Positions 29,431 to 40,600 of a DNA stretch of 64,000 nt are shown here, in pieces. The notes beneath the pieces are model-generated. The model did not search any database, was not told the origin of the DNA, and worked only from the letters and a program-made list of their open reading frames with translations. The number at the start of each line of letters is the position of its first letter. The stretch's first letter is position 1. Source of the stretch: Heligmosomoides polygyrus polygyrus. Taxonomy: Eukaryota; Nematoda; Chromadorea; Rhabditida; Heligmosomidae. The stretch lies in contig OX377202.1 in NCBI GenBank assembly GCA_947396885.1, forward strand, positions 61,034,034 to 61,098,033, read 5' to 3'. Both the position numbers and the translations under genes were made by a program.

Positions 29431-31839
29431 ACGGGTCGCAAGTATCGCAAGTAAGTATATGGCTTCTTACCACCGCGGATATCTACTAAATACAAGGCGA
29501 CACCTTCGAGCGTGTTTGCATATCGTTCGGAATTGCTCTTTCGACATGCTTACGTGAGTCTTCAAAGAAACACAATTATTGAGCGTAGGTGGAACACAAA
29601 TTATTCCGTCAGATACAGTGAAGAATTTTGCATTAGACGTTACATGAAAACGCGAAGTAAGCTCAATATTGATTCTGTAATAAACGAAAAGCGGTTGCAC
29701 AAAAACAGCCAGAACTTTCCGGCCAACCTAATGCGATAACGGGCCCAGCACAAAAGACACGACTGTAAAAGTATAAACGTGCATAACTTGTTGAAACCAG
29801 GAATAAAACGAGTTTTCAGGACTCACAAAGCGTTCTCCACTTTGTCAATATCCATACAAGAGATCGGACTGCTGATATTTTCTATTGGGTGCTTGTGAAG
29901 AATTCGAAGAGAATTCAAGCGATCATCGTGAGACAGACTCCGTATACGAGTGTGCCTAACAAGCCTGAAATTACGTTATTAATTTAGCAGCGAGGACCTC
30001 GCCAATCACCTCATCTCCATCGTCATGAAACCAAAACATAACAAGCAAATTATAAAATTCAAGAAAATCCGTTATCTTTAGCATTAACTGGGTCTGACCC
30101 TTCCAAAAAGGTCAAACGTCTACGCCTACAGCACTCCAGAACTCCCTGTGACCCACTCCACACCTCCCGTGCAAGTTACACCACCCACGCCATTCTGCAG
30201 CTAAGCAATGTGTAGCCAGTAACTACGAATCGTAAATAAGCCCAAGAATAACGAAGATAACGAAGAACCGCCTAATGGTTGCCATCTTCTAACTGAACGT
30301 CGTTTCCAGTACCCCTCTCTCCGACTATATATTTGTTCTGACGACTAGAACTGACTCGCCTCCATTTGAATTTTTAAAGCAATGCAACATGCACGGCAAC
30401 ATACAATTATGTGTAAAAATCCTTACTTTATAAAATGCTGTCCTTCCAATACCAAAATCGGCTTTCTAATTTGCTTTCCTAATCGGAAGGGGGGGGGGGA
30501 CTGAGCGAGTAATGGAAACAGTAATTTGAACAGAACCCTGGAACAACTACAGTTCTATGAAACCGCTAAAACTCGTTAAAGCAACCTTATTACCTTAATC
30601 ACTTTATGCATAGCGGTTTGCGATTTCTTTCCAAAGCAAATCGAGTTTTGGATAACAACCGTGCTGCCGTGCATAGTGCCACCCCCCCCCCCCCCCCCAC
30701 CTGCACTGTGCATAGTTCCATAATGAAATTTTTTAGTGCTTCAGCGTAACGCTAGGACATTTCCAAGGTTACGGGGATCAGGTAAGTTACGACATTCATG
30801 TTGTATGTATCGATTCGTATCTATCTCCGGCAACGACGCTGCAGTCTCTTCATAGCCAGTCAGTAGTCCTGTAATGAAATCTTTTCATATTCCAAGAATT
30901 TCCATAAGGAGGGTATCAAGTAAGTTATGGTATTGATATGTCGCATTGCATGTTGTATGGACAGATACGTAGCTATCGTTAACAATTCATAATGGACTGC
31001 CCTCCCCCCTCCCGATAGGGACTGCACCGCCACAGGTAGCGACGAATTTACCGGGCCGGAGTTGGACGAGTTTTCGAACTGTCGCGGGACCGGTTGCCAG
31101 CTGTGACACGGTCGCGGTTCGCCAGAACCTCGTCAACAAAGCCGTTCCGTGACTCGATCAAGGGTGGGCATGTTAGTAAGCGTTCCTTTCAGGTAGTAGC
31201 GGTAGGATGTGGAGTCTCGCCAGCCAAAACTTGCACTGGACGCACTTTATTGGTGCTCTGTCAACTTTGCCTTGAATTCACTTGAGGAAGATGAGCGCCT
31301 CTTTCTGGATAACCGTACAGCTAGCGCCTGCCTGACCTGTCGTAGCTGACGATCTGGCTTGACGACCTTATAGTCGTAATGATTGATTGACGCTTTTGTA
31401 ACGATGTATTGTTTCGAATAAACCGCCACCCTCTATTTGAGCACCGCCCCGAAGGGCATACTAGACTCGGCATAACGGCGCTCGCGCGCTGAGGCCGACG
31501 CCACTGAGGAGAGCTGTCTGGAGATTCCGTCAGTTAGAGGCTTCGAAATCACAAAGCGTTGACGATGGTGACCGGCAATGCTTTGTGATTTTGTTTCCGC
31601 GCTTTAAAGCAGTCGAGAACCTCACCCCAACTCGCGACGGTGAAGTAGCTCCAGAGGCATTGTCGTGCATGACTGAACCATCGACATCGACGCCGTCACG
31701 TCTCCCACACTTGGCAATTCATCTGACGCATCTAGAAAGAACTGATAACGGTGGAAGGCTTCTTGCAGTGAGCCACAGGTGCTGTGCTCCCACCAAATCC
31801 ATTTAAATTGTGAACTTGAGCTTTGCGACTAAATCTCTC
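29431..31839. other. intergenic, no recognisable gene
   Basis: Contains G-tracts and C-tracts (near 30,490 and 30,682-30,698) and a hairpin at about 31,544-31,593, in which AAATCACAAAGC pairs with GCTTTGTGATTT. No coding sequence is supported. Confidence 0.45.
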
Positions 31840-32420
31840 GGCACTAGTTAAAAGTTCCGACTCCACCGACACGACTTCGGTCGAAAAAAAATTATGTGAA
31901 ACTTTGTTTAGAGGGGTTACTTGAGGTGCTGATCACGAATCTGACATCCGTTTTTCACGATTCGGTCGAAGACCACCCATACCGTTGACAAGGGTGGTCC
32001 AGGCAGGGCCACCGATTTCGCTGAAACTTCTTTTAAGGGGTTATTTGGAGTGCTGATCACGAATCTGATATCCGTTCTTCACGATTCGGCCGGATAATAT
32101 AGATACAGGAAGGCAAACGATTACATTACTGAGGTTTCTGCCAGTGACGGCAGCTAGAGGTTGGTACGGGTAAGTGGTCGGCTCACCGAGTTACGAAATC
32201 CGCGATATTGGCGGGAAAAAAGAAAAGGAATTTCAGTGAGATCGGTGACCCTGCCTGGACCACACTTGTTAACGGTATTGGTGGCCTCCGACTAAATGTG
32301 AAAAACGAATGTCAGCCTCGTGATCAGCACCCAAATAACCCCCCCCCCCAAGACAAAATTCAGCGAGAAAAAATTTCGAGTGAAGTCGTGTCGGTGGAGC
32401 CGGAACTTTTAACTAGTGCC
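31840..32420. mobile_element. inverted-repeat MITE with imperfect 8-bp flanking duplication
   Basis: The element begins GGCACTAGTTAAAAGTTCCG and ends with its exact inverse. Arms extend about 190-200 bp through matching GTCGGTGGAG, GATCACGA and GGTGGTCCAGGCAGG words. The left arm contains an internal duplication of GTGCTGATCACGAATCTGA (about 31,928 and 32,050). The flanks AATCTCTC and AACCTCTC match at 7 of 8 positions, as expected for a hAT-type insertion. The long plus-strand frame starting at 32,208 is mostly this right arm and is not a gene. Confidence 0.55.
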
Positions 32421-35400
32421 AACCTCTCTGAATCTGATGCCAACCTCTCTGAATCTGATCTCAAGCGTCGGCGCTACGGACTGCAGAAACGGCACCCTGC
32501 ACCCCTCCGTACTAGGACTCCGCCGACACAGGCGCTGCCCGAACAATCGCCACCGATAACGAAGGAGGAGAAGCACGAACCTCTCGCGCACACCCATGGA
32601 GCGGAGCCGTTGGCGCACCAATGCCACGCCCTGCCCCCGTGCGAACATCGCACCGTAACCGCGGCCTTTAAGCCGGGGCATTGGCATTTTCCAGCGGAAG
32701 CCAGATTGAGCCGGGATGAGTCAACTCTGTTGAGTTCCGAACGGTCTGTGATCCCCGGCTGCCTGTCCCGCTTATGCCATTCGTCTTGTAGTTTCAACCT
32801 GCGAACGATTCCTGGTTAGCTGAGCTCCTCGAGAGGTTAGTTGCGTCATTTGTTTTTCATGGTTGTGCGACTTGGAAGTCCAGAGCCAGATAGAGCAAGA
32901 GTTTATGGAGTGGATTCGATGAAAACTATTCAGTCCGTGTCGCATGTGGACACTATTTGGAGTTTGAGTGTTTTGGAGTAGTTTCGCAGCTCACTGTGCC
33001 ATTGAAGCACGAATGCTTTAGAGATAAGCAGTTTCCACAAAGAGAAAGTGGCTCTCACATGCCTTCTTGCATAACTCGGCAGAAGAGGTTGTTGTGGTAG
33101 TTGTTGCGGTAGATTTTACCATGCATGTGCAAAGGGTGCTCGGTCTTGGTTCTTTACACACTATTATAAAAATCCGACTCCTGACTTTGACACCGTAACC
33201 CGGCGTTCGACTGGGGCGCGGTAGGTCCTTTAAACTCGTAACGTAATCGCACAGTTCGGAGCGGGTGTCGACCGCGTCCCGGGCATCCTATTACCACGAT
33301 ATTTTGAAGGATCCGAGCAGTGGTGCGGAGTACATGTTAGGACTAATCGAATGGACCTCGAATACCTTGGCTTTTAGCCGAAGTTTCTGTACCTTGTTCT
33401 GATAGTCAACTGCGACGTAACACCGGGCATTAGCTTAGCATGCTCGAAGGCGCACTGGTGCGTAGGGTGTTTTGTAGGTTTTCAAATGGACCTCGTTCAA
33501 GGAGTTTATAGCGACTGGAGCCCCTCCACAAGATGAGTCTGTTAGATGGTAGGCTCTGAGTCCTGGACGTTTTCAGGTATTCCACGAGGCTCCTTCGAGG
33601 CGTTTGTGGATCTGCCAGGATCTTGGATAACATATGGCACATGGCTATACGCGCAAATTGACACGGGGGAGGGGGTGGGTCACCATGTACTCAGTGGTTA
33701 TCCGTTCTGTTATGAAGGTTATGTATGTCGAATTACGTTAGGGATAGCCTAATTCAGTCGCACAACACAAAACGCTGCATAGTGCTGTCGTACAGGGTGA
33801 CCCCCCCCCTGAGCTAATTTGCGCCTGACTATGTTACTGACTTAACGTTTTTGTGATCTGTGAGGTGCTTCATGCACTCTTCATTATACGGAAGATCTTA
33901 CCGTTGAGAGTGGGAATGTGTTCATGAGCTCATGGAGAGGAAAGCGAGACACATATGACCAACATTCTTCACCTCAATTAAGTTCTACAGCTTTTCGAGC
34001 TGTCCTAGAAAATCTACTACACTTCATGTCGATTCATGCCACTTTTCGAAAAGACGGTAGGGAAGTTCCTACCCTTAGGAGCGTTGGTAGACCTCAATTA
34101 CGAGTATTATGAGGACATTCAGCTGTCTAGTCAGGCTCCGAAAGTCCCAGAGAGGATGAGGAAGAGCTTTTGTTCATCCTTAGACGGCTTTGGAGTGGGT
34201 TCGAGAAGCTATGTTATCTGCTCGGAGGATATGAGCCGTGATTACCTCCTTCACTCCTCCTTCAAAAATCTTTCCCCCTATATTCCACGTTCGGCTCTCG
34301 ATAAATCTTGGCATAGGAGTTCACGACGTTGAGAAATAATATTCATCTCAAGCCACTCCAAGATTGGTAACACAGACAGCACTCATGCTAACGTTTCGGC
34401 CTTCTTCCTCCCTATAATTTCTCGCAAAGACTTCAATGTAACCTCCAGAACGTGTCAATGCAACCGCCCTTAACTTGATGAGTCCGTCTCAGTCCCCGTA
34501 GAATTAGTAAGCTGTCATCGCTTGGAGACTCGTTCATCGCGACCGTGAACTCATGATTCACACGTGAACGAATTATGGAAACATTCGCGCCCGTTTCAAA
34601 TCTGCACTGCCGCCCTCGCAACCGCGCTGGCGGGGACGAGTAGCCCGGCCGGGTTACGGTGTCAAAGTGAGGAGTTGGATTTTTATAATACTGTGCTCTC
34701 TACGGCTCTGGGTAGGAAGCAATTCAGGACATTTCACCACGAACACGTCCAGGGGTCTATATCCTCAGTTCCTTCGGATGGGGCAGTATTCTTGCTATCT
34801 ATCGCCGCTGTTTTGTACTGCTGTGCCCAACGAGCTTGTTAGACGAATCATTTTTATCGGCTAGCATGACATTGCAACCTGCTCGTCGTTTCTCGCTTTA
34901 CGCTGGCCTACGACTATAACTGAGCGACGCAGATGTTCCATTGTAAAGCATTGGTAAGACCTCCGCCTGTACTAGCAGAACCTATATCTTCTGTAACGTT
35001 CTGGATTTAGATATCTGCCACACCACGGGTCAGTATGTGGAGGCACTCCCTGGGAGGAGGGGATTTCTTCGATGTGCCCGGATCACAATAGTTTAGCACA
35101 TTGCGCATTCCCTGTCGTGGTCCGGCCTATCCGTGGGATTCCGTTGGAACATAAGACTAGTAAGAAAAGGAGTAAGATAAGTCATCGCAACTATGTCTCC
35201 CTCACACGTGTTCCGCCTAATACCCTTTCAAGATTCTTCATGTACATCCAAGAGGAGAGGACGGACACGACGAATTTTCCGCTCAGTACCTTCTGCTTGA
35301 CCACAGTGCCTGCACTGAGAGGAGCTGCTTGTTTTTCATTCGTTATCAGTTTTTATTTATATCAGGACTAACTGCGCATTTCGTGACTAATTTTTCTATG

Positions 35401-36079
35401 GACCCTTGTAATGCATGAGATCATATCTTTCGGGACTGAGACTGAATAGGTAGCAAGCAATACCAAATCTGATTCTCATCTAGAATAAGTTTTATCACGC
35501 AACAGTTCAATCTGCTCGTCCCGTGACGCGCCTTGACATGTTGCTGCGCAATTTTCTTATTTCTCTGGGACTAATTCGTCTTGAATGATACCGCTCAGCG
35601 AACCTATAGAAGACAGTTGACCTTACTTACTATAAATTTCACTAGAGATAATATCTCGGTATCTCTCTGTCTACATTATATCTTCTTTCAGCATCGCGCC
35701 TTCGAAGCCGCTTCATTTCATCAGGTATCAAACTGGAAACGTGCTTTACGCACTGAAGGATCATAGTGTTACTCTCAAAAAATTAATCACTTGGGGTTCG
35801 CTTAGAAGATCTCTCGAGTATCTAGTTGGACCATTCGTGCAATTTGATGAAGCATGCCTTACAGTTAGTCCTGATACAAATAAAAACTGATATTTAACGT
35901 AGAATAAACGCCGCCCAAAAATGTTGTCGTAAGAGTTATTGAGGCAGGATTCTTTTCTTGCTCATTCGATAAAGCTTGAAATTCTAATACAATGGATGCT
36001 AGGGTTCACATGAGTCCCAATTTCTGGACTGCCACTGCAAGTCCTCTGAACATAGCTCTATCGATTGCACCAAATCTGT
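32421..36079. other. intergenic, no recognisable gene
   Basis: A short direct repeat (AACCTCTCTGAATCTGATG) sits at the left edge. The remainder shows no family signal, splice-consistent coding run or structural repeat that I can support. Confidence 0.45.
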
Positions 36080-36420
36080 TCGGTCTGTAGGCTCTCGTGG
36101 TCGGCTAGGTCATCATCGGCCCTGCGGTGAGGGCCTTGGATCGTCGCGAAGCGGCGGGTGCCACGGCAAGAGTCGACGCTAAGTGCCTCCGCAGGCACTG
36201 TCCAGCGTCTTTGCTCGCGCCGCTTTCTGGCAGAACTCCCCCTCCCCTGCTAATCGCGGATCAGCCAAGCTTGCAGCCGGGACTTAGCACCGAACTTTCT
36301 GGGAAGGATAAAACACTGGCTTATCCATCGGCTGACTGTCGCAAGTCTTTCTATACACTAAAACGCATCCAAGCCACTCCACGATATCGCGCTGAAGTGA
36401 TGTGCGCCCTGCAACCTTCA
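36080..36420 (+). repeat. SINE-like dispersed repeat, copy 1
   Basis: The stretch shares an ordered set of words with 63,640-63,745 (CCAAGC, TCTGGGAA-GATAAA, CTTATCCATCGGCTG, CGCAAGTC), clearly the same family but diverged. It lies just upstream of the TMEM41 gene. The head region has GC-rich short inverted repeats but no clear tRNA boxes. Confidence 0.45.
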
Positions 36421-36654
36421 AAGGGACCGACCGACATATTTTTCTTCCTTTTTATGCATCTCTGAAGCCGGTGCTATTTCAGAATTCTTCAAGCGACTCT
36501 TTCATTTTTACTTTTCGACTTAGGCCGTCTAGTTCATTTATTGCTTTCCGTTACAAATGTTGGTCTGCAAAACGTTATAGAGTCACGGTTTCCAGATTAA
36601 TTGATTAGATCATGGAGATTTGGTTGTAGAAGAGCGATTGTTCCTAAATGTGAA

Positions 36655-36668
36655 CATGTTTTAGAGCG
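36655..36668 (+). promoter_or_regulatory. probable trans-splice acceptor of the TMEM41 gene
   Basis: CATGTTTTAG ends at 36,664, only four bases before the ATG at 36,669. A TTTTAG acceptor with no upstream exon and so short a leader is the usual form of a nematode spliced-leader site. Confidence 0.6.
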
Positions 36669-37406
36669 ATGCCGGTCACCGATCGAAGTCGAGTGTTCAT
36701 CCTCGTTGGGCTCTTTGCAAGCTTCGTGTTCTTGTTAAGCGTCATATACTACCACTGTCCCGAGATGGATGAACAACACAGGAAGGACTTCAAATATCCT
36801 AGAAGTCTGGATGATGCGAAACGTCTCGGAAGAGTCCTTCTCTACTACAGAGATCAGCACATTTTCACGGTGTTCTTTGGCGTTGTTGTCGTATACGTCA
36901 TGCTTCAGTCGTTTGCAGTACCGGGATCCATATTTCTCACTATCTTGTCCGGGTATCTATTCAACTTCTTTGTTGCTCTGCTTCTTGTATGTACGTGCTC
37001 TGCTGCTGGAGCTTCTGTGTGCTACCTTTTGTCCTACATGTTTGGTCGTGACCTTGTGCTGCGTAAGTTTCCTGACCGGGTGCAGAAGTGGCAAAAGGAC
37101 ATTGCCAAACATAAGGAGAACCTACTCAGTTACATAATTTTTCTGCGGGTAACTCCGTTCCTACCTAACTGGTTCATTAACATAGCCAGTCCTGTTCTAG
37201 ACGTACCTCTAGGAGTTTTCTTTCTAGGAACATTTCTCGGCGTTGCACCACCGAGTTTCTTGTACATTCAAGCTGGTTCCACTCTAGAACAAATGGTTCA
37301 CACAAATGTGACCTGGAACCTGAATTCTGCTCTACTGTTGACGTTCTTTGCTTTACTTTCCCTTGCACCTGTTCTGTACAATCGATTCAAAGCAAAGCAG
37401 GATTAA
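36669..37406 (+). CDS. tmem41 (tag-175): TMEM41-family VTT-domain membrane protein
   Basis: 245 residues in one uninterrupted exon. TMEM41/VMP1/TVP38 proteins are multi-pass ER membrane proteins; TMEM41B is a phospholipid scramblase needed for autophagosome formation and lipid mobilisation. Hydrophobic segments lie at about residues 10-28, 63-80, 85-120, 155-185 and 215-235. The VTT core is visible: VMLQSFAVPGSIFLTILSGY, then RVTPFLPNWFINIASP, and the signature GTFLGVAPPSFLYIQAG. A short charged tail ends KAKQD. Length is near that of TMEM41A/B. The start is chosen because it follows a spliced-leader acceptor by four bases. It is the upstream gene of a probable operon with eat-3. From memory, the C. 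elegans counterparts D2013.10 (tag-175) and D2013.5 (eat-3) are also close together. The absence of introns is unusual beside its intron-rich neighbour. Confidence 0.9.
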   Translation: MPVTDRSRVFILVGLFASFVFLLSVIYYHCPEMDEQHRKDFKYPRSLDDAKRLGRVLLYYRDQHIFTVFFGVVVVYVMLQSFAVPGSIFLTILSGYLFNFFVALLLVCTCSAAGASVCYLLSYMFGRDLVLRKFPDRVQKWQKDIAKHKENLLSYIIFLRVTPFLPNWFINIASPVLDVPLGVFFLGTFLGVAPPSFLYIQAGSTLEQMVHTNVTWNLNSALLLTFFALLSLAPVLYNRFKAKQD

Positions 37407-37487
37407 TGCCATTTCTACTGTGATAGGTGCTCACGCACAGGTTGTTCTCGTGTGCCGCGGTTTTATTTATTTTCTTCATGAAGTGGT

Positions 37488-37505
37488 AATAAATAAACCT
37501 TTCAG
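37488..37505 (+). promoter_or_regulatory. poly(A) signal abutting eat-3 trans-splice acceptor
   Basis: Overlapping AATAAA signals (37,488-37,493 and 37,492-37,497) are followed after a few bases by CCTTTCAG, whose AG is 37,504-37,505. The eat-3 leader exon starts at 37,506. The 3' end of the upstream mRNA would therefore be formed at or next to the trans-splice site of the downstream mRNA, which is the defining layout of SL1-type nematode operons with no intercistronic spacer. Confidence 0.65.
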
Positions 37506-37670
37506 TTCGAGCGGATGCCAACTGCCCCATCCAGGCGCAATGCAGCTTCACCCGGTGCGCTATATGGGCCGACGCTGGATGTCAAATTTAACGCGGAATA
37601 GCGGCAACCCTCGGCTGAAGAACAGGTATAACTTCCGAGAACAGAATTTGTGGTGGATTAACGATATTAT
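37506..37670 (+). CDS. eat-3: eat-3 exon 1 (leader plus mitochondrial targeting region)
   Basis: Begins after CCTTTCAG. Coding starts at 37,540 and ends in phase 2 before GTGAGT. The encoded 43 residues contain many Arg and Lys and few acidic residues, as in a mitochondrial presequence. Confidence 0.75.
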
Positions 37671-40600
37671 GTGAGTACTAGGAACTACCTAGTTCTAACG
37701 AACACATCTAGGTGCCAATTTCGCGCTCTTGTCTTGCACTTGTCATTGCACGCTAGGGAAAACTGTCGCCTAATAGTGATTCGGGGGTTGTGATACGTTT
37801 CCAAAGGAAAGTGCCCTCGATCCATTCAATGAGAGCTGCTTTGGGCGAATATCGCTCTCATCGACTACTCTGTTGTGTGTCTTAAGTTGCATGTTGTCTT
37901 CTTCTAACATTCTTAAGCGTAGTGATAGAAATACCAGGCGAGCGTGTTCGAATTCCAAACATCCGTGGCTTAGGTATGTCAGGATAGATGTCTTTCCTTC
38001 AGAAATAGGATAACCGGCATGCTCATTTTCTGAGAAACCGCTGCTACGTTAGATTAAAGCAGTATATCGATTGAGGGGACGGTGTGTACGTATTGTGCAA
38101 TGCCGCTGATCCTCTACAGATCTTCATTTGGTAAAAAGAAATCAAAGAAGTCAAATCAAAATCAAGACGGAAATGAAAGAAGCAGCCGACTTTTTGGAAG
38201 TGCCATGATTCGTCTGAAGTGTAACATACTGGCCAATTCAGATTATTTTCGCAGGAAGGAGTGAAGGCGTTTGCGGCGAGGTAGAATTTGAGAATGCAAA
38301 GAACAACTTTAGATTATTAATGAAGCCCTGTTCTTGAAGATACCTTTTGTTATATGCATAAGTGTGTCAAATCTGTGTGAGGAATAACTGAATACCAGGG
38401 TTGGTTAGACGTGATCAGCAGCACAACTGCGCAACTCAATATTGCAAGGTATTTTACTGCGACGAAAACTATTGCACCAGGGAACCGAACCCGTACTCGC
38501 TACCTGCAGGCAGGATTTTAGCCCACTACACTATCAGGGATTTTAAATCGCGCGCCACATTCGCGATATGTTATACTTGGGCGACAGTGCAGAACGGGTG
38601 CTACGCAGTGCCGACTCTGCGACCCGTCACTGACGTCGCCACTGACGTCGGTCCGTCGGCGACGTCGTCGGCAGGAGAGCATCGGAGCGCAGTGTACTAA
38701 TAGAAGAACGGGGCAGTGTTGAGCATTTAACGGCTACCGAGTTACCGATTTAACGAATTTACCAGCATTTTCGTTAGATTTCTTTATTGGAGTTTAGCAA
38801 ATGCCTATTTCGTTAAATTGCACTGAAATTAAATTTTCGCCGAGTTTTCGGAATACACAGGAAAATCTGACTTTTAATTAACGTAAATTGTATTTCGAAA
38901 AAGCTCTTCGTACAGGTTTGTAGAATCATTTCAGAAATCGAGGAAACACCACTTATTTGAATCAGCTGCTCTACCGAATTTTTCACCGTTCTTTTCATGT
39001 TTTCAACTCTTCGCAGTTTTATTTTGTGCTACCTGCTCTGCAAGAATGCGAAAAGGCCTTGAAAACGCGAACAAAAAGGGTGAGAATGACAGAAAAACGA
39101 AGAAAGGTGAAAAAGCGAAGGTAACGTAAGGATTAGGCTGCCACTCACTCCCCGAAGACTCAGTGTTCCAGCAAGCTGAACGGATTTTCGAACAGCGTGA
39201 GGCAATGGTTGTGAGGCTAACCATAAAAGAACGTTGAGAGTAAAAATGGCACTATTGGTGTCCGCAAAACGGGCGTTTTCGCACTTCTCGATTTCGTAAT
39301 TCGAGGTCCGGCGGGGATGGTGGCAGTGCCGGGAACGAAGAACCAACCCACAATAAAACCACTCCATTGGAGCGCATTTTTTCCACCCTTGGATGAGGTC
39401 GCAACAGATGTCGTCGACACCGCCGGCGACGGCGTCGGCGGCGTCCGCTTCGGAAGTATAACACACCCTGCGGAGCTCTCGGCGACGTCAACGACGTCGC
39501 CGAGAGCTCTGCAGGGTGTGTTATACTTCCGTAGCGTGTTATACTTGTTATACTTGTGTTATAGCTCCGCAGGGTGTGTTATACTTCCGTAGCGTGTTAT
39601 ACTTGTTATACTTCGGCGACGTCGTAGACGTCGCCGAAGTATAACATAGGCCATAGGCCTAAAGGCCCCACCATTCTGCGGCAACGCCGCTCGCCGCTAT
39701 AGTTAAGGATAGGGCAGGGACGCCGCAGGCGGCTAGCTCTGCGTCCCCGCGCTATGATTAAGGGGGGATATGGCCGCAGCGTTGCCGCAGATGTGTGTAG
39801 CGGCTTTTATCGTCCTACGAGAGAACACTAATCGTAAAATCATCAGCCTTCAAAGTCACGGCTTCTGTTCTTCTGTGCCTATGTCTCTTACTTGCAAAGC
39901 AAGTCGCAGTTTCTTCAGTGGGACAATCTTGTGTTCATGCGTTGTAAATGACTATGATGTTCATGGAGACTGGGAAAACTGGTTCTTCCACTAAAAATGT
40001 GCTCGAGCAACGAGTGCGAGCCATTACTCGGTGAGCAGCTCACTGACTCATAAAAAATATCTCAATGTAGCCGTTTAGTAGGACGTGAGGGAAAAGCGGT
40101 GCTCGGAAACGCTAATTGGCTCAGCAACGAAAACAGTCGCTCTACGGGGGCAAACCTCAAAGCGTCCTAATGGGAAGATCGTAGTTACGTGCAATTCTTA
40201 TTTTTTCTGTGTACCATTTTTACGTATGGTAAGAATGTGTGTAAATTCTACGTTTTAACTAAAGGGTAGCAATCGTTTCTTGTTGTAGGTTGCTACAACG
40301 ACATGTGCTGCTTAACGTTCAAGCGGAACGGCAGTTTATTGTCGGCGTGGCTCGTCACTTCCTGAAGCTGCGTTATTTCATTGCTACTGGTGTCATTGGA
40401 GGCAGCGTTGCGGCAAGAAACGTAAGTGATCGGTGTTACACATTGTGTAATCTGAATTTGCCTTGTATTCTGCAGCACGAGTTAAAGCGAAAGAGTTGAG
40501 TTCAGCTGAGCTGTGATTATAACGAGAAGCTTTGAGTGCTGTGCAGTTATGCTGAGCATGGTGAAACGCGATTGTATGAGCTCGAGAGGCTTCCTCTTCG

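Noticed and set aside
32208..32819. 203-codon plus-strand frame, Pro-rich
   Set aside because: Its first third is the right arm of an inverted-repeat MITE, and the rest is low-complexity with no family match.
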